The position numbers and the translations under genes were made by a program. Of a stretch of 64,000 nt of DNA, positions 45,607 to 56,560 are shown one piece after another. Under the pieces are notes generated by a model. It was given only the letters and a program-made list of their open reading frames with translations, did not search any database and was not told where the DNA came from. The DNA is from Charina bottae (lineage: Eukaryota; Chordata; Lepidosauria; Squamata; Charinaidae), in the NCBI GenBank assembly GCA_023362775.1, contig JALMGJ010000003.1:82039855-82103854 (forward strand), in the 5' to 3' direction. How positions within the stretch are numbered: position 1 is the first letter of the stretch; each line of letters starts with the position of its first letter.

Positions 45607-45870
45607 TTCATATGTTACATTGTTACTAATGCCTATTTGGTACTTATATTTACTCTTAGTTTTCAAATATGGTCAGTGACCAAAATAAAATTTTACTTTG
45701 ACAGTTTCTCTGGACATTTTTAAGCAATTCAATAAATATTCCATAATTTGACAGCAATGCTTCTGCCTCCTCATTCTCCTCAGTCTTTAGATTACTTTAG
45801 AAGCATGTTACATGTTGCCACTCAGGTAGGCTCTGCAAATTCATTTTAAGCATTCAGTGACTGGCAAGAA
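45607..45870. other. Unassigned short stretch
   Basis: Nothing recognised. Confidence 0.4.
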
Positions 45871-46368
45871 GAAATAAAATATTCTCTTTTTTATAGTAAT
45901 TTTATTAAAAATTACAATTAAATAGATAAAAACTAATACAAACTAAAAAAATAAAAGAAAAATAAAAAATAGAAAGTGTAGAAAAGAAAAAAAGAAAGGA
46001 AAATAGAAAAGAAAGGAAAAAATAAGAATATAGTAAAGAAAAAGAAAAGAAATGTATAAAGAAATGACTTCCTCCTTCATCACAAGTATAAACAATTTTA
46101 GTAGTTTATCACCTTTTCTTAAAATACAACAAATGATCTCTTCTTCCCATATCCCATCTCTTATCTCTAAACAAATCCATTCAAATCCATCATTTCAGTC
46201 CTGATCAGCAAAAGTCCATTAAGGGTTACCCTTAACCTTGATCAAATAAACCAATTTTATATTCCTTTTATTTCTAACAGTCTTGATCTTTAGTCCCTTC
46301 AAATAATGTTCTAGAACTTGATTTATTTTCATTTTTCTTTGTCTCTTCTCACAAAATTCTTCAAAGCT

Positions 46369-46695
46369 TTAACAAGCCTCTTTTGTAAATCCAATATAGG
46401 AAATGTCCACATCATTCTCTTGGTTTGTTATTTGTATATCCCTTTTAATTATTAAGACATCAGCTGGATTCTTTTGTATGTCCTGTGTAGCATCTTTTTC
46501 CATATCATTCTCGTAGCCTATCATTTTAAAATCCACTTTCAGATCAGTCTCAATCTTGTCAGATATAACTTGTTCCTCTTTCATAACATCTTTTAAATAC
46601 AGTTTATCTATAGAGGCAGATACTCTTAAAATTAACTTCTGAATCCATTCAAAAATATCCTTCAACATGTCCAATGTTAAAATATTTTGCTTCAT
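46369..46695 (-). CDS. Short ORF of L1-like element, unknown function
   Basis: 108 codons on the minus strand. A helix-like N-terminus (LDMLKDIFEWIQKLIL) is followed by a lysine/aspartate/glutamate-rich segment (KDVMKEEQVISDKIET) and a polar C-terminus. No known motif. It resembles in size and position the ORF at 10787-11104. Confidence that it is a real protein is low. Confidence 0.35.
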   Translation of the reverse strand: MKQNILTLDMLKDIFEWIQKLILRVSASIDKLYLKDVMKEEQVISDKIETDLKVDFKMIGYENDMEKDATQDIQKNPADVLIIKRDIQITNQENDVDISYIGFTKEAC

Positions 46696-47105
46696 TCTGT
46701 ATTAGTAAGTTGAAGTTAATTGTTCTTCTAATTGTAATCTTTAGTTCCTTCTGGTTCCCTCTAGTGTCCAACCTTCTAAGTCTCATCCTATTAAGGTTTT
46801 TTTTTAAGACAATTCAAACCAAAAGCATTTTCCCACGGGAAGGATTCTTAGGATTAATTCCAAAATCTTATTTCAAATCCATCTGGACCCTTAGTCAATT
46901 GGTAACTTTCCAAAATCAAAGTTCTAATAATCCTTTTGCTGTTTATTCCAAAAGAAATTTTTTAAAGACCTTAAACTTGTAGTTAAAACTTCTTTTGCTA
47001 AGGATTGAAGGAAAGTCACCCAGTGCTATAAAACTTATCGATCGAAAGGTTCCTAATAGCTGAAAAGCAGTTAACAAGCAATATTCAAAAGTTATTAGAA
47101 AAGGA

Positions 47106-47107
47106 AG

Positions 47108-47138
<31 letters not shown>

Positions 47139-47200
47139 TTAATTATTTAAATTTATATTACCACCCATCTTCCCCAAACTGGGGGACTCTGGGCGGTTCC
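47106..47200 (-). mobile_element. L2/CR1-like LINE 3' tail with (TTTA)n
   Basis: Minus strand: GGGAACCGCCCAGAGTCCCC, GGGGAAGATGGGTGGTAATA, then TAAATTTAAATAATTAAT and an AAATAAAT tail (47107-47142 on the plus strand). It lies inside the short L1-like element and is therefore younger than it, or was acquired by it. Confidence 0.65.
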
Positions 47201-47503
47201 CAATAAAGTATGAGAACCCAGTGTCCTTTTTGAAGGCACCAACTGTGGTTTGAGCAAGATGGCTATTCCCTGGTCTTCCAGAGCTCTAAACCCACCAGAG
47301 ACCACTGTCTTGTGGTCTCCTCATGAGGAGCAACTGTCTGGAGCACTTGTGGGTGATCTCGAGTCCTGTACTTGTCTGGAGAGGAATTATGAAGAACCAG
47401 GCTACTCACCGGCTCTTCATTTCGCCACAGTCATTGGCTCTGCTTTTAACAGAGCCGTCTTCAGTTCACCATTTATTCCCGGAACAGGAAATAAAATATT
47501 CTC

Positions 47504-48965
47504 ATTGGAGCTATAAGTAGCATCATGGTTTATCTTTCAGAATATTTTTTTTTAAAAAAAACTCCTTGTGCTAAAGTAGTGTTGGTGTTTTGCCAGTCAA
47601 CAGATGTGGGGAGAGGGGGGTGAGGAGAAAGAGAATAAAGAAAACATTGCTTTCCTGCAATAACTCATGGAGTTGACTGTCCTTCCTCGATGTTTAAATT
47701 TCTATTTATAAGAGCAAATCAATGCTACTATCTTGGCTGGCAAAGGAGGCTGGCTGTCCAGCCAGAATGGCAGGTGTAAAGAAGTCTGCATTAAATATTA
47801 ATTTACATCAGGCAAAGGGCTATTTTGTCTTTGTCACTCTGGCAGCACAAATGGAAAATCCATGCAGCCTTTTCAATTAGGCTATACTGACAAGGTTCTA
47901 ATCAATGGAGGAGGCAGCAGGGATCCATGCCGTAGCAAGTGAAGTAAGAGCAATAAACTACAAGCAATGCAGGTAGAGTCATCAGGTGCCAATCAAATAT
48001 TTTATCTAGCTTATTGGGCTGAACATCCAGTGAATATGTGAAAAACATGAGACTATCAATCTTTTAAAATCTCATTTAGACTAAGCCTTTGACCATGCAT
48101 ATTCTAATCCAATGATGGATCTACTTGTCTTCTGTTGCTTCTGCTACAGAACTAATATAAGAAGAGGAAAAGTAAATGGGAAAGTATGGGTGCTGTTGTA
48201 CCTCAATTGCATTGCTTATTGTTCAGACATTGGCTGAGTGATTCTATATTGCACATGCTGGGGCTGATGTGTTGTCTTGTCCAATCTGTAAGGCAACCTA
48301 AAGTAGAACTGACCTTGGGATCTGCATCCATGAAGGTATGTATTTCATGAAGAATGGACTTACCTTAGGGCAGCCAAATGGAAGCTATTGAGAAAGGTTT
48401 CCAAATGACTATGGCGCCACATGCCATCCCTATGTCAGTAGCTCATTATACATCATCCACCAAGGAGGGGAATGCTTTAGGCACCCATCATGTCCAATTG
48501 CAGAGATTATTGCTGAAATGGTCAAATATTTGCTTGGATGGTATTCTTTAACAAAAGGCTGCTGTTAATGAATATACAAAGTATATTTATTCATTAACAA
48601 ATAAATTTTAAATAAAAATCAAACTCCAACATAGCCTCTAATTATGTAGAACACTACTTCATAAGTTATTTCATCATACCACTGAAATTGTTGTACAACT
48701 ATTGATAGAGATGTCACGCCTGAGCTTATGGGAAGCACATAAAAAGAGGGTTCACTTGATTATTCTCTCAAGTTCTATCATCCTCTGCTAAGTCACATAA
48801 CCTACTATTTCTCTCTCATCTGCCTACACTGCATAACTTGCCTTTCTACTCAGAAAGGCTACTAATCTAAAATAAAAAGTTACTGAAAGCCACCAAAACC
48901 AATTAAACATAAGCTGTACTACAACTCAAGTCTGGCTGAAGAGGAGTATAAATGCAACTTTTTTT
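47504..48965. other. Unassigned stretch; candidate conserved non-coding DNA
   Basis: No gene. 47690-47990 is repeat-free, with a compact run of ATTAAT/AATTAG/TAATCAATG cores and a short GGCTGGCTGTCCAGCCAG palindrome at about 47747-47764; it could be regulatory (inference). Confidence 0.35.
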
Positions 48966-48968
48966 TTT

Positions 48969-49045
48969 TAAAAGGTTCCCCCCGCACGTTTGTGCAGTCG
49001 TGTGTGACTCTAGGGGCCGGTGCTCATCTCCATTTGTTAGCTGAG
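48969..49045 (-). mobile_element. tRNA-derived SINE, 3' tail fragment
   Basis: Minus strand: AAATGGAGATGAGCACCGGC, CCTAGAGTCACACACGACTG, then an AACCTTTT end. It matches the usual 3' part of the SINE whose 5' half is at 22471-22638. The body is missing. Confidence 0.6.
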
Positions 49046-50574
49046 AGCATATTTCAGTTTCTAGTGTCTTGCAAGTACCTGTGGTTATCTTGCTTTCCTG
49101 GTTTCCAACTCCTGTCTCCTTGGATTTGTCATGCTGTCTAGGGCTGATGGGAGTTGAAGTCTCAAAGCTTCAGAATGCAGCAGCTTCTCTATCCTGAGCT
49201 TGGGCAATAGCAAACTTCAGGTCTTGTTTGTAAAGTTTTCCAGACTGCTGCCTTCTCAGTGTTAATGCCTTATTCCCTCATCCACTTCTGACTTCTTGCC
49301 TTTCCAACTGCTCTAGCTGTCCTAGTACTGATATTTATTTTTCTCACACTTTAACCATATTTCAATTTTTGCAAGTCTTCTCTGTGTGACTCTTAACCAA
49401 ACTGAAGATGAGTCCTTTTAATGAGTCCTTCCCCTTTAGGGAAGAGGGGATTACACAGTAGGCTTAAATAAAAGACTCAAGAAAATAAGTTTTTTTAAAA
49501 AAAAAACACTATATTTTATTGGCTGAGGGCTGATCCACACAGCCTGCTTGTTTCAGTGTGAAGACCCCGTACAAACTGTTTGCCAAGGGTGCCTCCATCC
49601 TGGGTCCAGCCTGCTGATGAGGCAGACTGAGATTGAACTGAGAAGTTCCAGCATGAAAGTAGCATCCTCCATCTTATGCCAGCACCTCCTCTGCAGACAA
49701 TTCACAGCAGATAGAGGAGGAGCCTTCCGAGGTTGGTGATCTGCTGGACTGCAATTGGTCTGGCAAGTCTGATGTTGTAGAGGAGAACAGAGATAATCTT
49801 GAGGAAGGAATGCAAGAACTGTTAAGTAAATGACCACTCAGCCCTGGGAAAGAAGAAGGGGTGAGAAAGAAAGTCAACATAACCCGGCCTGATTCTGTTA
49901 GGTATAAGGGGAAACAGAGGGATACTCTGGAAGGCTTTCAAAGTTCTGTTATTATACCCTATAACAATAGAGTTCCAGTCATTCTTGTGTTGTCTGTTCC
50001 ATGATTTGGCCTACCTCAAAAAGCTGACAGCTCTGGAAGGCCCCTACCACCACTATCTGCCCACTGGACTGTGCACTTCCATAGCCATTTTTGCTGTGGC
50101 TGCTAATGAATCTGGATACTTTTATGCACAACTATAATCTTCATGGAGGGGGGAGAGGATGCAGAAATGGGAATTTTGACCCCATGTAAGAAAAGTGTAG
50201 GTCTTCCAGGAAGTCAATATTTCCACTGTTACACAGAGTTTGTAATTTGCTGAACTCCAGGATTTACTGGATTCAAAGGCTCAATTGTGAGTGTGTGAGT
50301 ATGACTTGTGTATATATATGGATATGAATGTGTGTCTTACATGTGTATATAGAAAGAGAGAAAGAGATATCTACAATGGAGAGGCATTCTAAAATATTCT
50401 TCGCCTTCCCACCCCCCATCCAATAAACATAAGGTAGATCACCCACTGAGATTTGACTACCCCATCAATAAAGGCAGCAGAAATCTGTTCAGGCTGCTAT
50501 GAATTATCTAGTCAAGGTCCAGGTCATTAGGTAACATTTCTCCTCTGTTACTCATTGTAGGAAGAGAATAATGT
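49046..50574. other. Unassigned stretch
   Basis: No gene. A piece at about 49142-49170 (GGGCTGATGGGAGTTGAAGT) looks like a hAT-MITE fragment. Confidence 0.4.
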
Positions 50575-50690
50575 TAGTCTATGGTAGCCAAAAATCAGAA
50601 GAAGCCTGGCAGCCTTTTCAAACTAACAAATTTTATTAAAAGGCATAAGCTTTCGTGAGTCATGAGCTCACTTAATCAGATGCAGCACAA
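50575..50690 (-). mobile_element. Dispersed amniote repeat with decayed hammerhead
   Basis: On the minus strand it reads through the hammerhead-like segment and on to CTTTTAATAAAATTTGTTAG, AAAGGCTGCCAGGCTTCTTC and TGATTTTTGGCTACCATAG. The linkage of a hammerhead-like core to AAATTTGTTAG is a widespread reptile repeat as I remember it. The borders are approximate. Confidence 0.55.
50641..50690 (-). ncRNA. Degenerate hammerhead-ribozyme-like motif
   Basis: Minus strand: CTGATTA (expected CTGANGA; complement at 50673-50679), stem II GTGAG/CTCAC (50655-50659 with 50667-50671), GAAA (complement at 50651-50654), and stem III GC-TTAT-GC. The core G before the final A is T here, and the base after stem III is C rather than T. 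Both changes should inactivate it. Confidence 0.5.
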
Positions 50691-52585
50691 TCAACCTTAC
50701 CTTAAATCCCCTGAGAACAAACTCCTTGACACAGAGCTGGTTGTTTCTTTTATTTTGGTGTCACCTCTACCTTTAAATTCTATTCCATGTCATCTGATTG
50801 TTATCAGCAGGGTTGTCTCATTTTTTTTAAAAGGAGAGGAGCCTGTGAGTTTTCATCTGCTCCACTCTCCCATCGTCCCCTTTACCCTCAGTAGTAATCA
50901 ACCAGAAGTTTATTTTAAAATAAAATGAAAGGAGGTTGCACAGACTGCTGAACAAATTGAGCAGCCACTTTGAACTTCATAAAACAGGCTCTGACTTAAA
51001 GTATAACAGCAGCAGCAGCAGCAATAACACCACAATGGTCTCTTCCACACCATTCCCCCCCATCCACCCCCAACATGTTCAAGGGAATGATTCGTGGCCA
51101 TTTACTGGCAGTAGATGATGCTGGGAGAAGGACAGCAGAGATTCTGCCATTTGCTGACCTGAAACTATCCCATGTTCCTGTGTGTGCAAGCAGCAATGCT
51201 GACCATTTTGGGCACAGTAAAGGTAGGCTATAAGGACAGTACTTTTCATACCAACATACTTTCCTGCTTGTTGGAGATTCTGGCAAATCCAGCATGCCTC
51301 AGCATATGGATGGCTGCTCTAGGATGCAAGCTCTCCATGCTTTTTGAGGAAGCTGTTTGTGGCCACTCCCACTTCCTCTCTCTCTCTCTTCTCTCTCCTC
51401 CTTGGACCGGGAGCAAGCACATGGCTGTGTGCTGCCCCATTCTAGGCCATGGGTGGGCCTAGGAGATTTTTCCCCCTTTCTACACGCATGTCTTGCAGCA
51501 AGCAGGGCAAGAGGTATTAAGTTTAGGGAACAGAAAGAAGAAATGGAACATCATTTTTCTATCAAAATGCTGTACCTGCAATGAATAAACGTAAGGACTC
51601 TTTTGTACTTACTTTTCATATCTGCCATGTCTAAGCGTGTGTTTCTTTATGCTTGGGTGGGCTAAGGGTGTAAGATTAACCTGGATCTCTCTAGTATGCT
51701 CATGGGCTCTGTTTTTAAAAAATATTCTTTTTCTGTACACGAGTTTAGCTGCTCTGCTCCATTTCAGTAGTTCTAACAGACTGCTGAATGGGCTTCACTG
51801 CTAACTCAAGGATGAGAAGAAAGTACATCACTGTAGATGTGAGGAAGAGCCCTGAGAATGTGCTTAGTGGAGTTATAAGTCTAAGATTTCAAAGCAATCT
51901 TTCAAATGTGTATCAAAGACTGATGTGCACGATAATGTCAAGACATTTCCCCAGACTCTTTCTTTGTTCATAAACTTTCCAATCCAGTTCATCTTGCATG
52001 CTTCTAGCAGCACCAGATATCTCCCTAATGGATGGTATTTCAAGGTCAGTTCCTGTTTAAGATGAGAGTGGGGGATTCTTTATATGTAACACATCTTTAT
52101 GCCCGTAGAACAAAAATGGCATCTAATTCTTTGGAGTGAAGATCATCTGAATATGGAACAGCAATCCCTATAACGATAGACACTGAATTTGCTGCAACCC
52201 CTGATAACAGCATGTTTATTCAGAATAAGTAAAGGTAGCCAAATATCTGTATTCTTGTTATTAAGTAAATGAATCATTCTTTTCAGTAAAGAATATTGTG
52301 GAAAAAGTCTTCCTAGCTAATTAAAACCCCAACTGAATTTCTCAGCAGATGTTATACAGTAGAATTTTAAATTTGACTGCCTGACCTCTAGAGCAGCATG
52401 GCAGGATAACTCCAGAGATTCCAGAATGCTTTCCTGAAGCAATGGGAAACTTATGTTATGGGATGTATTTCTCCAAATCTAGCTCTAAAAACTCAGATTA
52501 GACTTCCAAACCTATCAAATATTTGGCAACTGTAATCACACTTTTGTAATAGATATTTTAAAAATTTCAGAGGACTGTTCTGAAA
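50691..52585. other. Unassigned stretch
   Basis: No gene. Short AGC repeat at 51007-51022 and a CT-rich run at about 51375-51400. Confidence 0.4.
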
Positions 52586-52593
52586 ATCTAGAC

Positions 52594-52761
52594 CAGTTTT
52601 TCTCAACCTTGGCAATTTTAAAATGTGTAGACTTAAACTCCCAGAATTCCCCAGCCAGTGTGGACTTCAATTCCCAGCATTCCCCAGCCAGCACACTGGC
52701 TGGGGAATTCTGGGAGTTGAAGTCCATATATATTAAAAGTTGCCAAGGTTGATAAACATTG
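52594..52761. mobile_element. hAT-type MITE (CAGTGTTTCTC family), palindromic
   Basis: 168 bp; ends CAGTTTTTCTCAACCTTGGC and GCCAAGGTTGATAAACATTG; the arms include ACTCCCAGAATTCCCCAGCC and its inverse. Perfect 8-bp TSD ATCTAGAC (52586-52593 and 52762-52769). Confidence 0.93.
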
Positions 52762-52769
52762 ATCTAGAC

Positions 52770-53340
52770 TAACAGAAATGCTTAGACCCATCTAGATCAT
52801 ACCAGCCTGAAGTACTAATTCTATAAAGATTCTTAAATCCAGTGGGGTACATTGCATTAGGACTGTCCTAAACAAAGATAGATTTGTGGATGCAGAGATT
52901 TCTCTGTATATACAGAACCTATATGGATACCTCTTCAAAACAATGGAAACTGCAGTGATGTAAATGAAATGGAAGTAAATGGGACTTTGTGTACTGTACA
53001 TTATAACTTCTACAAGGTAATCTGTGTTGGTTTCTATGTGATTCAATACATGCCTGGAAAAAGAAGTAACTACCCAGAAATGCTGTAGTCATTTCACATA
53101 GGTTCTGCAGCATAATCCATCAATGTTCTTCAGAAGTGGAATCTTCTACTGAATGCCCATAATCTAAGAATGGAAATGCTCTGCCAAACAGTTATATTAA
53201 GGCAATCAAATAACTAAAGAAGGAGAGTTGATTACCCAACTATTTTAAACAATTGATCAATTCTATTTACAGTACATTTGTATATTGCTATTCTCAAATT
53301 TTATCTTATGTTATATTATTTTATCTTATTTTATCTTATC
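52770..53340. other. Unassigned stretch
   Basis: Nothing recognised. Confidence 0.4.
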
Positions 53341-53588
53341 TTATTTATTATTTTTATTTTATATCCCGCCTTTATTATTTTTATAAATAACTCAAGGCGG
53401 GGAACATACCTAATACTCCTTCCTCCTCCTATTTTCCCCACAACAACAACCCTGTGAGGTGAGTTGGGCTGAGAGAGCATGACTGGCCCAAGGTCACCCA
53501 GCCGGCTTTCATGCCTAAGGCGGGACTAGAACTCACAGTCTCCTGGTTTCTAACCCATTGCTTTAAACCCTAGACCAAACTGGCTCTT
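53341..53588 (-). mobile_element. tRNA-derived SINE with L2-like tail
   Basis: Minus-strand copy: head (reverse of CTAGACCAAACTGGCTC), core (CCAAGGTCACCCAGCCGGC on the plus strand), tail TATCCCGCCTTTATTATTTT / ATAACTCAAGGCGGGG, and a TTTA/TCTTA-type simple end. Confidence 0.88.
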
Positions 53589-53694
53589 TTGATGGAAATA
53601 AATGTTAGCATCCATTGTAAAAAGAAAAACCATCTGTAACGTTTTGTCAGTAATTTCCTTTTCCAGTAACAAATATGAAAAAATACCCCAGTAA

Positions 53695-55360
53695 ATCTTT
53701 CTTTTTCTTTTTCTTTTATTTTCTTTTTTTTCTTGGTGATCACTGATAGCCGAGTAAGATTGTCTTCCAAGGGTAAAATCTTAACAGTGGATCCGTAAGT
53801 GGCTGTAAAGGCCAATTCTGGATCCGCACAACCTCCCACAATGAGGGCATAGGTTTCCAGGTGGAAGACAGTCATGATGAGGGTTTGCTTGACGTGCCTT
53901 CCTCTTACCTCATTTCTCCCTTTCGCCCTGTACTTGTGCATCTTCAAAGTCCGTAGCACCTTTAATAAAGGCTGACCTCCAATTGAAACGCTCATGAGTT
54001 AGGGCTTCCCAGTTCTCAATGCTGATATTACATTTTTTAAAGTTAGCTTTGAGAGTATCTTTGAATCTCTTTTGCTGTCCAACAAAATTCCATTTTCCAT
54101 TCTTAAGTTGGGAGTAAAGTAGCTGCTTTGGAAGACGATGGTCAGGCATTTGAACAACATGGCCGGTCCAGCGAAGTTGATGTTGGATTATCATTGTTTC
54201 AATGCTGGTGGTCTTTGCTTCTTCCAATACGCTAACATTAGTCTGCCTATTTTTGTTGTTCAGTCGTTTAGTCGTGTCCGACTCTTTGTGACCTCATGGA
54301 CCATAGCACGCCAGGCCTTCCTGTCCTCCACTGTCTCCCAGAGTTTACTCAAATTCATGTTCATTACATCGGTGATGCTATCTAACCATCTCATCCTCTG
54401 CCGTCCCCTTCTCCTTAGTCCGCCTATCTTCCCAAGTAATTTGCAGAATTTTTCGGAGGCAGCTTTGATGGAATATTTCAAGAAGTTGGAGGTGGCATTT
54501 GTATAGGGTCCATGTTTCACAGGCGTACAATAAGGTCAGTAGTACAATGGCTTTGTGAACTAGCATTTTGGTCTCCCTGCGAATGTCCTGATCCTTAAAC
54601 ACTCTACTCTTCATTTGGGAGAAAGCTACACTCGCAGACCTCGGACGATGCTGAATTTCAGCGTCGATGTTGGCTTTTGTAGATAGATGGCTGCCGAGAT
54701 AAGAAAAGTGGTCGACATTTTCTAGTGACACACCTTTAAGCTGGATTGATGGCGCTGCAGAGGGATTGGTTCGAACTTGCTGGTAAAGCACTTTGGTTTT
54801 TTTTAATGCTAAGTGAGGGGCCGAGCTTTTCATATGCTTCTGCAAAGATGTTTAGGATAGTTTGAAGATCTTCCTCTGAGTGTGCACAGACTACGTTATC
54901 ATGAGCATATTGAAGTTCTTATAACAGAAGTTGTAATTACCTTATTTTTTGCTTTCAGCCTACTAAGATTAAAAAGCTTTCCATTTGTTTGATATATAAT
55001 TTCTACACCAGTAGGAAGTTTCCCTTCAACAAGGTGTAGAATCATAGCGATGAAGATAGCGAATAAGGTTGGAGCATTAACACATCCCTGTTTAACACTG
55101 GATCCCACTTTAAATGGATCGCTTTGAGAGCCATTATTATTCAGGATTGTTGCCATGATGTCGTCATGGAGTAGCCGCAAGATGTTCACAAATTTATCAG
55201 GACATCCGATTTTCAGAAGGATGGTCCAGAGAGCAGTACAATTTACAGTATCAAAAGCCTTAGTCAGATCAATAAATGCCATGTACCGAGGGCAGTTTTG
55301 CTCCTTGCATTTTTCTTGGAGCTGTCATGCAGTGAAGATCATATCCACTGTCCCCCTGGA
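53695..55360 (-). pseudogene. LINE of another clade, 5'-truncated, interrupted by BovB
   Basis: Minus-strand reverse transcriptase region: MAFIDLTKAFDTVN (about 55240-55282), VKQGCVNAPTLFAIFIAMIL, LKKTKVLYQQV, FSYLGSHLSTKANIDAEI, LLTLLYACETWTLY, CLRKILQITWEDR, then after the BovB insertion LRWTGHVVQMPDHRLPKQLL and LTHERFNWRSAFIKGA. It ends with an A-rich tail near 53695-53734. No YADD-containing stretch is intact: about 20 codons around the active site are missing or out of frame. The clade is uncertain; it is neither BovB, L1 nor CR1. A weak 7-base repeat AGTAAAT occurs at both ends. Confidence 0.8.
54251..54414 (-). mobile_element. BovB LINE 3' end nested in another LINE
   Basis: 164 bp with a 13-bp TSD (TTAGTCTGCCTAT at 54238-54250, TTAGTCCGCCTAT at 54415-54427; one mismatch). 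It is the very 3' end of BovB ([15 protein letters not shown] in the minus-strand frame). Confidence 0.93.
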
Positions 55361-55746
55361 AGTAAATAATATATGTACCTTTAATTAACAGCCTTACTAA
55401 CTGGAATACTGAGCTGCACTTCTTAATCCAATAAATATTTGACTGATCTATCAATTAAAGCTAACAGCTCTAATTTTTATCAGAATATCTGCAGATACAG
55501 AACAGAAGATGATATTGTTCTAAATGTATCAAAATAGCTTGATAATATTTTCATTCCAATGCTTCCAAAGAAATTTGACAATAAAATCATTGTAAACAAC
55601 TTATTTAATGCTAAGTTAAATAATTTTTCATCAAGTTCAAAATTAAAGCGCCTCTAAATAACAGATTTTTAATAAAGTCTATTAAGGGAATCCTTCTTGG
55701 GAAGAGGGGAAAGGAAAGTATAGAGTTTGCAGCTGAGCCAGACTTT

Positions 55747-55814
<68 letters not shown>

Positions 55815-56555
55815 TTTGAAGTAATTTCTAATGAGCCCATTAAAAATTTTCTATTTTAACCTCATGTTACTTTCGCTGTTTCTTAACTGACATAATTCAA
55901 AGAGCTGTCCTATAGCAATCCTGAAGTGAAAAAGGCCAGAAATGAGGAAACAGAAAAAGATTGGTGAATTACTCAAGATATGAGATCAAATACAGTAGAC
56001 CCAGCTGTCTGCCTATTATTTTTTTCACCTTCCCCTCCCCAGATGCCCCTAAGACAAATAGATCTTATCTCACCAGCAACAAACTTCATGCTTTAGAAGA
56101 GAATGGAAGAGGGCATGCAGTAATCAGGAAATAAACTTTGCTTAGCTGTTCACTCCAACATTGCAAAAATTATAGCACACCGATAGAATGTGGGGAGGGG
56201 GGCACCCAACCATTTTCAGGCCAAAACTAATACTGCTTAATCTTTGAGTGGCATACCAAAGGCTGCAAAATTAAAAAATAAATACAACTAATAGGCTTAC
56301 TTCCCATGTATTTATATAATTTTCCCCTATCATCACATCAGAAAGTTCAGTGCAGCAGCAGCTTTTGGCAAGACAGCAAACATTCTGTACATCAGACTTT
56401 AGAAGAATGGTCCCTCAGCCTCTGTTATGCACCATTGCAATGTAGTGCAAGAAATGTATGGGGAAGGGAAAATACCAGCACCCATGTGAATAACCAGAGT
56501 AGCAGCGCCTGCAGAGTCAGTGCCTGCTAAGCATCAAGACTGCTCTGAAGAAAGG
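55361..56555. other. Unassigned stretch with a (GA)n array
   Basis: No gene. The microsatellite at 55749-55810 is the main feature. Confidence 0.4.
55749..55810. repeat. (GA)n microsatellite
   Basis: A pure 62-bp GA run, the longest uninterrupted dinucleotide repeat of the window besides the 7.4-kb compound array. Confidence 0.98.
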
Positions 56556-56560
56556 GCAGG

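Larger units (their letters stand above)
45887..47487 (-). mobile_element. Second short L1-like non-autonomous retroelement
   Basis: 1601 bp with a perfect 16-bp TSD GAAATAAAATATTCTC (45871-45886 and 47488-47503). The minus-strand order repeats that of 10319-13289: a GC-richer 5' end (CTGTTCCGGGAATAAATGG), a roughly 108-codon ORF, an AT-rich body, a pyrimidine tract and AATAAA (complement at 45901-45906) before a short A-run. A nested L2-like tail lies at 47106-47200. There is no reverse transcriptase. Confidence 0.78.

Noticed and set aside
53570..53995. 141-codon frame as a host gene
   Set aside because: It covers the 3' end and A-rich tail of the minus-strand LINE plus flank.
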